Part shown: positions 43,095-52,000 of the stretch, in pieces | Position numbering within the stretch: the first letter of the stretch is position 1 | Layout: every line of letters starts with the position of its first letter | DNA from: CAYJBH01 sp964368815 | GTDB lineage: Bacteria > Bacillota > Clostridia > Oscillospirales > Ruminococcaceae | NCBI GenBank assembly: GCA_964368815.1 | Contig: CAYJDA010000008.1 | Location: 18,934-82,933, forward strand | DNA length: 64,000 nt | Direction of reading: 5' to 3' | The notes under the pieces: generated by a model | Seen by the model: the letters and a program-made list of their open reading frames with translations, nothing else | Databases searched by the model: none | What the model was told of the DNA's origin: nothing | Position numbers and translations under genes: made by a program

Positions 43095-43484
43095 TTACGC
43101 TATATTGCCGCTTTGGCTTCGGCATACCCGGTCACACTCTGCAAAGGTCTGTCTAAGCTCGCTAATAATCGGAATGGTTTCATTTATTATTGCAATGTCT
43201 TTCTTAATGTTTGCCTGTTGCAACTTTGTGAGTATAAAGTCGTAAAGTTTAATAAGATCAGTGGAGAAGCTATAGTCCTTAACCAAGGTGTCTTCAAGGT
43301 GCTTAACAATACGTTGAGCCTTCATAAGATTATTATGCGAATTAACTACATCATTTGACTCAATATACATAATTGCTAAGTTTAAACACTTTTCTGTTTC
43401 ATCAAAAAGCTTTACTAAAAGCTCACCGGGCGTCATTGTTAATATTGCTTGCTCACTGTAGGAACTGTAAGGGTTCACCGGCAT
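43095..43484 (-). CDS. fliS: Flagellin export chaperone FliS
   Basis: A 129-residue four-helix chaperone that binds the C-terminus of flagellin and keeps it unfolded for export. The N-terminus NPYSSYSEQAILTMTPGELLVKLFDE is typical of FliS. ACGGAGGTATAGAG precedes the ATG. It follows fliD directly and is closed by a strong terminator. Flagellin itself is not in the window. Confidence 0.94.
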   Translation of the reverse strand: MPVNPYSSYSEQAILTMTPGELLVKLFDETEKCLNLAIMYIESNDVVNSHNNLMKAQRIVKHLEDTLVKDYSFSTDLIKLYDFILTKLQQANIKKDIAIINETIPIISELRQTFAECDRVCRSQSGNIA

Positions 43485-43506
43485 CTCTATACCTCCGTAA
43501 TATTAA

Positions 43507-45996
43507 TTAGAACTGGCTTGCCAGCCAAGAACTCTGCTGATTAAGACTAGCTATTGCAATTTCCATTGCGTTAAAATCACTCCAGTACCGATCATACTCC
43601 ATCTCGTAGCTTAGCTCAAGACGCTCTATGTAATCATCGATACTATTTTGGTCTCGCCCGATGGAGTAGTTGTTCGCTACCATTCCGGTGTAGCCGGCTT
43701 CAGCCACTATTGAACCCATATTTGCTGTACTGGTATTAACTGCACCATCTATGATGCTTTCCAAGGTGAATGCAAGACCTGTTTCATCAGCAGTAAACAA
43801 TTCACTAAGCTCATCTGAATGCTTATTAACCATTTCACGAAGCAGTGTCTCATCAACGGTTAACTTACCCCCATCTCTCCAATCAGAGGTAGTTTCTATA
43901 CCAAACTCATAAAGTGCAAATTCGGCACCTTCAGGCTGTTGGTACAATGCAGTTCTCATTTCGGATAAAATGCCTGTAAGAATATCGTCGTTTCTAAGCA
44001 GGCCTTCACGAGCCTTTTCCTCCCAAAGAGCAACCTCGCTATCGGATAGTTCCTGCTTCTGTTCATCAGTAAGTGGTGGATAATCTTTATAGGTAGTGTC
44101 GGCGTTAACAAGGGTGTTAAGTTCATCAACAATTTTATTGTAGTCCTCAACAAAACTCATAAGACCGTCTACAATAGCATCGGTATCATGGTTAACCTGT
44201 ATCTCAGCACCAGCAGGTTTTTCGGAAACACCATCCCAGTTTGCAGCCGTAAGTTCAATCTGTAAGCCGGAAACGGAAAAATCATTAGAGTTTCTCTCGG
44301 TCTCTACTCCGTTAATAGAAAGTATAGCATTTTGCCCATCAATTTTATTACCGAAAGTTTCTCCTGTTTCTTCCATGCTAACGGTACTACTACCAAATAT
44401 CTCGGCAAGTTTTTCTGAAGCTTGTGCATTATTTCCGGTTATTATCACGGGATAGTTGGTAATTCCGGTAATAGCAAGGCGTCCTGTTTCGGGATCGTAG
44501 CTCACATTAGCTTCAGGTGGAGCTTGATGTTCTTGGATTTTAGCCTCTAATTCCTCAACAACCTGGGAAATAGATTTTCCGGCAAGGTTAATCGCTATTG
44601 GTGGAAATTCAGAGCCTAAGTCAAAATTAACGGTTAAGTCGGTTCCCTCAGGCGCAATAAGCTCATCCTTATCGAGCGGAGAAATCATTGTTGCAGCTGC
44701 GCCGTTACCCGCACCAAAAAGATTAGAAAGTAGATTCCCTTCGGTATCACTCATTACTATATCGAGTCCCGCACCACTATCGGTGCGCTCTATTGTCATA
44801 CGATCTGAAAGTGTAGAGTAGGATAATTCCACACCTGCACTGCTGGAGTTAACTGCATTAATAACATCATTCAAGCTGCTATCGCCTGTAAAAGAGAAGT
44901 CAACTCCGTTTATGGAAAAATTGTAATTTCCGTCTGCGCCCGGAGTTAGCCCTTCAGAAAAATTAATGTCTGAGAGTTTAGTGTTTGTTGATATTTTAGT
45001 GCTCCCACCGTTTCTTACTCCAAGAGCATCAGTTGCTATACCGGATGAAGAGATTGTTAGTTGGCGGCTTTTATCAGGATCACCGTTAGCTTGTACTGTT
45101 TCAAAAATAATTTCTGAACCGTTGGTGGTAACGTTAATGCCGTTACCAAAGGAGGATTTTATTTGCTCATTAAGACTGTTTGTAAGTTCCTCTACACTGG
45201 AAACAGAAGCATCTATCGTAAGGCTTTTTGATATTCCGTCAAGATTCATGGTAAGTGAAAAGCTGGAGGGTGCAGTTGCAAACGATACATCCAAAGAATC
45301 TCCGGATTGATCAGCACGAAGACCAGTCATTGAGGTCGCAATACTGGTTGCACTTACAACCTCAACGGTGTTTCCCTCGCCGGCACTTAGAGTAATTTCG
45401 CCACTTTCTGACTCTTCAACAGTTATACCAAGCGAGGCAAGATCGGAGGCGAAATTTGCCCTTACTTCCTCTGCTGTACTTCCATGTAACGTAATTTCGC
45501 TGCTGGCACCACCTTCTACACCTATAGTTATTCTGCTATCGGTTAGCTTACTTAAATCAACCGCTCCTGTTATGGTAGCATCGGTAAGCTCGGTAGCGCT
45601 TGTTATTTCGGTGTTGGAAGCAAGCTGACGTATGTAATCAATCGTCAGATCATCACCGTTATAACTGCTGCCCGCTTCTACCGACATATACTGCGACATA
45701 ATACTATCAATTTCAGGTGAGAATTGATTAAAAAAGGTAGCTGACATCAGGTTAGTTGTGGGGTTAACAAAGTCAAAATAGCTACTCTGAAGATTGCGTA
45801 GCTGTGTAGCGACATCACGATACATCTCTTGTTTATAATCAAGAATTGCCTTGTCTGCATATTGTGCGTCTATTTTAGCTTGAGCGCCCTGGAGCATTTC
45901 CTCCACAATTGATGTAGTGTCCATTCCAGAAGCAAGACCCGCCATACCATTGCTGGAATAGGTAAGCTGGGAACTTAGTGATGATATACCGGACAT
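43507..45996 (-). CDS. fliD: Flagellar filament cap protein FliD
   Basis: FliD (hook-associated protein 2) caps the filament and helps flagellin polymerise. At 829 residues it is larger than most FliD proteins because of a longer variable centre with flagellin-IN-like repeats (about 190-480). The N-terminal coiled segment GLASGMDTTSIVEEMLQGAQAK and the C-terminal coiled segment are typical. AGGAGGATAAT precedes the ATG. A sigma-D promoter lies about 65 nt upstream. Confidence 0.93.
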   Translation of the reverse strand: MSGISSLSSQLTYSSNGMAGLASGMDTTSIVEEMLQGAQAKIDAQYADKAILDYKQEMYRDVATQLRNLQSSYFDFVNPTTNLMSATFFNQFSPEIDSIMSQYMSVEAGSSYNGDDLTIDYIRQLASNTEITSATELTDATITGAVDLSKLTDSRITIGVEGGASSEITLHGSTAEEVRANFASDLASLGITVEESESGEITLSAGEGNTVEVVSATSIATSMTGLRADQSGDSLDVSFATAPSSFSLTMNLDGISKSLTIDASVSSVEELTNSLNEQIKSSFGNGINVTTNGSEIIFETVQANGDPDKSRQLTISSSGIATDALGVRNGGSTKISTNTKLSDINFSEGLTPGADGNYNFSINGVDFSFTGDSSLNDVINAVNSSSAGVELSYSTLSDRMTIERTDSGAGLDIVMSDTEGNLLSNLFGAGNGAAATMISPLDKDELIAPEGTDLTVNFDLGSEFPPIAINLAGKSISQVVEELEAKIQEHQAPPEANVSYDPETGRLAITGITNYPVIITGNNAQASEKLAEIFGSSTVSMEETGETFGNKIDGQNAILSINGVETERNSNDFSVSGLQIELTAANWDGVSEKPAGAEIQVNHDTDAIVDGLMSFVEDYNKIVDELNTLVNADTTYKDYPPLTDEQKQELSDSEVALWEEKAREGLLRNDDILTGILSEMRTALYQQPEGAEFALYEFGIETTSDWRDGGKLTVDETLLREMVNKHSDELSELFTADETGLAFTLESIIDGAVNTSTANMGSIVAEAGYTGMVANNYSIGRDQNSIDDYIERLELSYEMEYDRYWSDFNAMEIAIASLNQQSSWLASQF

Positions 45997-46059
45997 ATTA
46001 TCCTCCTAAACAGATGAAAGTTATTAAAAATAAACTGGGTTTATTATCTCTTAATTACT

Positions 46060-46086
46060 ATATCGACACAACTTTGTAAAACTTTA
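46060..46086 (-). promoter_or_regulatory. Sigma-D (sigma-28) promoter of fliD-fliS
   Basis: On the minus strand TAAA, 15-nt spacer, GTCGATAT, close to the sigma-D consensus TAAA-N15-GCCGATAA. It is exactly what a late flagellar operon should have. Confidence 0.7.
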
Positions 46087-46209
46087 GCTTTTTTATTTTT
46101 TTTATATTAATTTTCCATTATTTTTTTTCATAAGTAAAAAGCCCGTTTTTATTAAGGAGAATTTGGTATTTAATTCAGTTTTTTATATTTGCGTTCCATA
46201 TAGTGTTGG

Positions 46210-47238
46210 TTAAGTAAGTCCAACGAAATATTGAACAGAAATTGCTACAATAACTACCAAAGCGGAAATAATAAAACCGTGTAGCATTGGTTTAATTCCA
46301 GCTTTTCTCATATGTTTAATATCTGTTTTTAAACCTATTGCCGCAAGAGACATTACCATTAAGAATTTACTGATTTCTTTGAGAACTTCTGATACCTCAA
46401 CCGGGATAAATCCATAGCTGTTAATTCCGGCAAGGGCTAAAAAACCTAAAATAAACCAGGGAATAACCCCCATCATATTCAGTTTTTTTTGGGCTCCTTC
46501 GGTAGATGCTTTTTGTGCTAACTCTTTTTTCTTAACATGAACACCTATAGCGGCAAAAACCAACACTGTCGGTATAATCGTCAATGTTCTGGTGAGTTTT
46601 ACCATTGTAGCGTATGCACCTGCATTTTCACTAAAGGCATAGCCTGCTGCAACTACGCTGGAGGTATCATTAACAGCAGTTCCTGCCCATAAACCGTAAG
46701 CCATATCCGAAAGGCCCAACAGCTGCCCCATAATTGGGAAAAGCAGAATCATTATCATATCAAAAATAAAGGTAGCCGACATGCCAAAGGCAATGTCGGT
46801 ATCATCAGCGTCAATTACCGGTGCGATGGCAGCAATAGCCGATCCACCACAAATTCCGGTGCCGGCAGAGATCAAATTAGACATTTTCCAGTTAAGACCA
46901 AGGGCTCTTCCGGTAAAAAAACCTACCCCAAAGCATGTTGCAAGGGTAAAGACCATAACTATAAGCGAATTTTTACCAACCGACAAAATTGTTTGAATAT
47001 TAAGTGATGCACCAAGTAGAATAATTGCTATCTTCAGTATTTTTTTGGAGGTGAAATTTAACCCACCAACAACTTTTGTTGATGGCTTTCTAAAATAATT
47101 TATCGCTATACCAAAAAATAACGCAATAACAGAGGCTCCAATTAAATGAATTGGTAAAAGCCCTTCAATCACCCTTGCAACTGTAGCCACCAATAACGCC
47201 AAAACCACACCCGGGATTACATTAACAACCTTGCTCAT
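46210..47238 (-). CDS. yeiH: YeiH-family putative sulfate exporter (UPF0324)
   Basis: A 342-residue membrane protein with about ten helices. Typical motifs: ILLGASLNIQTIL, GICGGSAIAAIAPV and AGTAVNDTSSVVAAGYAFS. The family is annotated as putative sulfate exporters or taurine/sulfonate-linked carriers; the function is not proved here. The ATG at 47238 follows AAAGGAGAGAAG; an earlier ATG at 47301 has none. It is divergent from a LysR regulator, the usual arrangement. Confidence 0.88.
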   Translation of the reverse strand: MSKVVNVIPGVVLALLVATVARVIEGLLPIHLIGASVIALFFGIAINYFRKPSTKVVGGLNFTSKKILKIAIILLGASLNIQTILSVGKNSLIVMVFTLATCFGVGFFTGRALGLNWKMSNLISAGTGICGGSAIAAIAPVIDADDTDIAFGMSATFIFDMIMILLFPIMGQLLGLSDMAYGLWAGTAVNDTSSVVAAGYAFSENAGAYATMVKLTRTLTIIPTVLVFAAIGVHVKKKELAQKASTEGAQKKLNMMGVIPWFILGFLALAGINSYGFIPVEVSEVLKEISKFLMVMSLAAIGLKTDIKHMRKAGIKPMLHGFIISALVVIVAISVQYFVGLT

Positions 47239-47280
47239 CTTCTCTCCTTTTAATATCTGTATTGATTTTATCACAAATAA

Positions 47281-47301
47281 ATGATAAAATAAAATAATCA
47301 T
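47281..47301. promoter_or_regulatory. LysR-type T-N11-A binding site
   Basis: ATGAT, 11 nt, ATCAT: a perfect T-N11-A half-site pair between the divergent yeiH and lysR genes. Confidence 0.5.
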
Positions 47302-47339
47302 TGTTAATTGATTAATAAAATTAATTTATTGAGGTGCTG

Positions 47340-48194
47340 ATGTTAGACTACAAAATATACACTTTTTTAGAGCTGTGTAAAAACATGAATTACCGAGTGA
47401 CTGCCGAAAAATTAAACATGACTCAGCCGGCTGTAACTCACCATATAAAGCAGCTGGAAAATGAGTATGGATGCGTTCTTTTTGAATATAAAAATCGTAT
47501 ACTATCAAAAACAACGCAGGCAAAGATACTGGAAAGTTATGCGCTTTCTGCTAATTATAATGTTAACAATCTAAAAAAAGAGCTATCGTATAGTGACCTT
47601 GCGAAACTAAGGATAGGGGCAACAAAAACTATAGGACAGTTTCTATTGAGCGATAAAATAGCCTCTCTTTTTTCAATTGAAAATATCGAGCTCACATATT
47701 TTGTTGATAATACAGAGGTTCTGCTTAATAAACTTCGAAACGGCTTGCTTGATTTCGTGTTTATTGAAGGATTTTTAAACAGTGATGAATTTGTTAGCTT
47801 TACATATAAAACAGATGAGTTGGTTGGCATTTGTTCAAAGCGGCATGACTTTTGCGAAAGGTCAATTCAATTGGAGGATATTTTGGCTAATCGCATAATA
47901 TTGCGGGAAGAAGGTTCCGGAACGAGGCAGGCTTTTGAACTTATTTTAACCGAAAACAATCTGACAATAAACAGCTTTAAAAATAAGGTAGAGACTAATT
48001 CATTTAATACTATAATCGACCTTGTTTCAAAAAACATTGGAATTTCATTTGTATATAAATCTATAGCAGAGGCAACGGAAAACATTTCAAGTTTCAGGAT
48101 TAACGATGCCAGTATACATCATAAGTTTTCCTGCATACATCTTAAAAATATTAAAACTCCGGAGTTGTTGCATCATTTTATATCAGATGATTAA
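47340..48194 (+). CDS. LysR-family transcription regulator (YeiE-like)
   Basis: A 284-residue regulator: N-terminal winged helix-turn-helix (NYRVTAEKLNMTQPAVTHH, about 18-37) and a C-terminal ligand domain. The ATG at 47340 follows TTGAGGTGCTG; the GTG at 47334 is an in-frame alternative. It presumably controls the divergent yeiH through the T-N11-A site between them. Confidence 0.88.
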   Translation: MLDYKIYTFLELCKNMNYRVTAEKLNMTQPAVTHHIKQLENEYGCVLFEYKNRILSKTTQAKILESYALSANYNVNNLKKELSYSDLAKLRIGATKTIGQFLLSDKIASLFSIENIELTYFVDNTEVLLNKLRNGLLDFVFIEGFLNSDEFVSFTYKTDELVGICSKRHDFCERSIQLEDILANRIILREEGSGTRQAFELILTENNLTINSFKNKVETNSFNTIIDLVSKNIGISFVYKSIAEATENISSFRINDASIHHKFSCIHLKNIKTPELLHHFISDD

Positions 48195-48226
48195 AACACA
48201 TAAAAAAGAGTATTTAAACAATTGTA

Positions 48227-48254
48227 AACAGGTTATCGAAATCGACAACCTGTT
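48227..48254. terminator. Hairpin between convergent genes
   Basis: AACAGGTT/AACCTGTT with TCGA/TCGA inside. The T tract is poor on both strands, so its efficiency is doubtful. Confidence 0.35.
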
Positions 48255-48298
48255 ATAATGGATTGATATTAATAATAAAATAAATAAGTGTACGGATT

Positions 48299-48946
48299 TT
48301 AATCTTCGGAATCTTCATCGTCAAGGTCATCATCGTCATAATCACCCGACAATAAATCCTCTATTTCCGAGCTGAGTCCCACAGCCCTAACAACATCGTC
48401 GTCAATCCCGAGCATCTCGCTGAGTTCGGCTTTTTTACTGCTCTCTTTTTTCACGAGCTCACGAAAGCGTTCAAGGTCTGACACATCGTTGGAGATGATA
48501 ATTGCTTCATCATAGATTAAGTCTAAAATATTAATAATGCTAAATAGCGTGGAGGTGCAGAGTGTTAACACCGTTTCATCCGACCATTCTTCTTCAATTA
48601 TCATGGTGTATTTGTGGTACATTTGACCAATACCTTCGAAAATACCAAGCATTCCTATAGGCATACCGATATTCATCCTGTTAACTTCTATTATTGCAGG
48701 TAGTAGGTTATCATCATCCATATTCATTGCTATCGTTGTGTAAAATTGAAAAAGCCGTTGCCCCTCCTCAACATCAAAGGGAAGCGACATAATCTCAAGT
48801 ATCACGTCGTTTTCTGCTCTGCCAAGATCCGGTATTTCCGCACGCAGAATGTTTATTTCATCCTGCTCGGTAATAACGGAAACAACATTGAGCATTTCCA
48901 TTTCATTTTTTAGGTGCTCTAAAATAAATAAATGCTTATCCTGCAT
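48299..48946 (-). CDS. Acidic protein, possibly chaperone-like, of the AAA+/giant-protein operon
   Basis: A 215-residue acidic protein with a C-terminal run of Asp and Glu. The predicted alternation of helices and strands (MSLPFDVEEGQRLFQFYTTI, LPAIIEVNRMNIGMPIG) recalls the YbjN/type III secretion chaperone fold, but this is only an impression. The ATG at 48946 follows AAAGGATCAAAAG; an ATG at 48985 has no site. It is the last gene of a three-gene operon, 77 nt after the giant protein, and may bind that protein or present it to the ATPase. Confidence 0.6.
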   Translation of the reverse strand: MQDKHLFILEHLKNEMEMLNVVSVITEQDEINILRAEIPDLGRAENDVILEIMSLPFDVEEGQRLFQFYTTIAMNMDDDNLLPAIIEVNRMNIGMPIGMLGIFEGIGQMYHKYTMIIEEEWSDETVLTLCTSTLFSIINILDLIYDEAIIISNDVSDLERFRELVKKESSKKAELSEMLGIDDDVVRAVGLSSEIEDLLSGDYDDDDLDDEDSED

Positions 48947-49023
48947 CTTTTGATCCTTTCGGCTGTGTTGATGGTCGTGTAACATTATAGTGATTTAAGA
49001 CCTTTGCACGAACAATTTTTTCC

Positions 49024-52000
49024 TTACGCAGGTGTTCCGTAGTCAAAGCCTTTCATGGTGGATTTTTCAACTCTTTCTCTTATTGGACCCTGCATCTTTT
49101 TCGCAACTTTTTTCTCGTGTTTCAACTTTGCGGAATCCGATGCATTTTTAAAGTCATCTTGCCAGTTTTCACCGGCATAACCCATAAAGGTTGCAAGTTC
49201 GTGAATGGAGATGTTTTTAAGCGCATCGGTGTTGGTATCATCAAAGCTAAATCCAAATACTCGCAAAAGCCTTTTATCACGGTCTGTCATTTCGTTTTTA
49301 TCTATGCGCTCCTTCATGTCCATAGCATGGGAAATGCGAAGCATGTTAACGAAGTGTCTTCTGCTCGAAGCTCCTACCGACTGGGTAATAACCTTTTCTT
49401 TCTCCTTACCACTAAGCATGCGATATCCGGGAGTTTGCGTAAGCTCCTGTGCCTCTTCCTCTTCCATAATACCATGTAGAACTTCCCTGTCATCCTTTTT
49501 ATCAAGGACAACTTTTTTGGTAATTAATTTTGCTATTTTAGTAAATGTTGCAACACCTTTAAGCGCAGCTCCTATAGGGCTTGCCACACCGGAGAGGGTA
49601 CACACTGCTGCTGCTCCGGTGAACATTCCTGCTGTAAGGTCGAAGGCTGCATATGTTGCCTTTCTTTTTTGCGCTACACTTATTAGTGTCAGCAACTCAA
49701 AATCGTCAACAGCATCGACTGCACCTGCCTTATAACCCTCATCAAAGATTTTCAGCTCATCGTCAGCAACACTTTTAACCCTTAAAGCTTTACCAATTTC
49801 CATGGTTGCGGCAATAACCTTGAGAGCACTCGTTGCAATAGCGAGACCGGGTACTACCTCGTCAAGGAGGGTGCCTTCTGATAGATCAGGCGCTTCAATA
49901 AGCGCAAGCTTTGCAGGGTCACCTTCCGCCGCAGCGATTTGTGCTGCATGCTGAGTCTTGAGTGCTGCAATTTCTGCTACTCTACCGGAATGAACATTCA
50001 TAGATGTACCCACTGTGCCAACTATTGTTTCCGCAACTTTACTGTAGCTTGCAATCTGTTTTAAGGATTGAACCGCTTTATCATACCCCCTACCGTTATT
50101 AACCTGCATTGCTTTGATTAGTTCCATTGTAGAGTATACATTATTAATTATACCAATTATAGGTGTGAACGCAGCCTCAGTTATAGCCCAATCAGTAACG
50201 TCTCCTCCTAATACACTTTGAGTTGAAGGAAGAGATTTTAGTCCACTTGAAACAGCTCCTCCAACCTTTAATCCATCAACAACATCTTTTAGTTCAGTTT
50301 GAGAATCGGTGTAAAGCACGGTGTCGAACGATACGTCATCTTTAGACACACTTGTCTGGTTAACTTCATCGTAAAGTTCTTTTTCTACTATCCTACCTTT
50401 CAGCCTGTCATATGCCTTGGTTTGTTTAAATTTGCCTGTTTGTATAGCAATATAAGCCTGCTTGTCAACTCGCTCTATGGCTTTAAGCAGTTTTTTTCTG
50501 TTAGAAGCAGACATGGTTGTACCTTCGGCACTCAGTCCGAGCATTTCACCCATTTTTAATATTACCATATCCTCTACAATCGAGTCACAATACTCATATG
50601 CAATATCATCAAAGCTACCTGTTTGAACACCGCTCTCTCTTTTTTGTATCTGTTGATCTCTTTTCTTAACTGCTTCTTTGAATTGAAGCAAACCTTCGTC
50701 GTCGCCTGCAAAACCATGCGCCTCAACAAGCAGAATACGCCTGCGATCCTTTATCTTGTATTGAAGCAAATCAAGTTGCTTTCTAAGGGCGGAGTGGTCC
50801 TCAGAGTCAAGTTCGGTAACCTTTTGATCCTTACCCTCTCCCTCAATTTTTGTGGCGGCATCTATCCTGTCGAACAGTTCTTTTTGTTTTGCTAATAGAG
50901 CCTTAAGGGTTTCGTCATCTTTTTCTAACGCTAAATATTTTTCGCCCAAACTCTCTCCGAGAGATTTCATGGTAGTGTCATCTACCGCAACAAGCTTTGA
51001 TGTTTTCCGTATTGCTTTCATTAATTTTTTCACATGTGCAGGCACAGGCTCACCCGGTTGGATATAGCCCATATTAACCGCCATGCTTTGGGTATTGATA
51101 GCCTTTGCCGTATCTTCATCCATCAAACTTTTAAATGTTGGCTGAGGCACCTTTACCGGCTTGGGTCCCTCACCGGTGTCCCCTTGAGCCTCGGCCCTTG
51201 CATTAATCTCATTATTTCTCATAACGGTAAGGCAACCATCCAAAATTTGGCGCATCTGCATATCATACGCCTTAACGGCTCTTTTGGTACTCCAGTTTTT
51301 TGGTTTATTTGCAAGTTGGCTGGGTGTACTATCTACATCCTTTTTCTTTTCAAGTTCAATAGCACTGGCACGTCTTTTTGCCGCAGCCTTACGATATGCA
51401 TCGAAGAGCTGAATTAACAAGGGGTCATCACCGTGTTCATTGTTTTCGATCATTACAATCATTTCGATTCTTGCGTTAACATGAGCCTCGGTTAACTGAG
51501 TCATTTTTTCCATGGAGACATTGGTTTCTTTATCGAGAACAGCCTTGCGGGAAGCTTCATATACAGCTTTTTCAACACGGGCAGCTTTTTTCTCGTCAAG
51601 TTTTTCGCCCGGCTGAATTATACCCATCTTAGTAGCTATAACACGTGTTGCAAGGTCGTCACGGTCTTTAGTTTGTTTTGCAACTTTCTCTTTTATCGCC
51701 TTATCGTCCAGCGATGTAGTGGTCTCACCCGGACCGCGAACGGTTTCTTCACTAAGTTCTAATGCCTTGAGTTTGCGCTCTGTTTCGGTGTCGCCACCAT
51801 CTCTGGCAATTTTTTTAGCAACCTCTACTCTTCGTAGACGCAATATTTCTTTTCTAAGTTTATTGGTTTCCACGGTGATGTTACGCTGCGGTATTTCGGT
51901 AGCAGGATGTTTTTTTAATTCCTCTCTCTTCTCGTGCAGTTCTTTGTGTTTCTTTACAAGTGCCTTTATTTGAGGTGTATCCTCAATTCCGGCAAAATCA

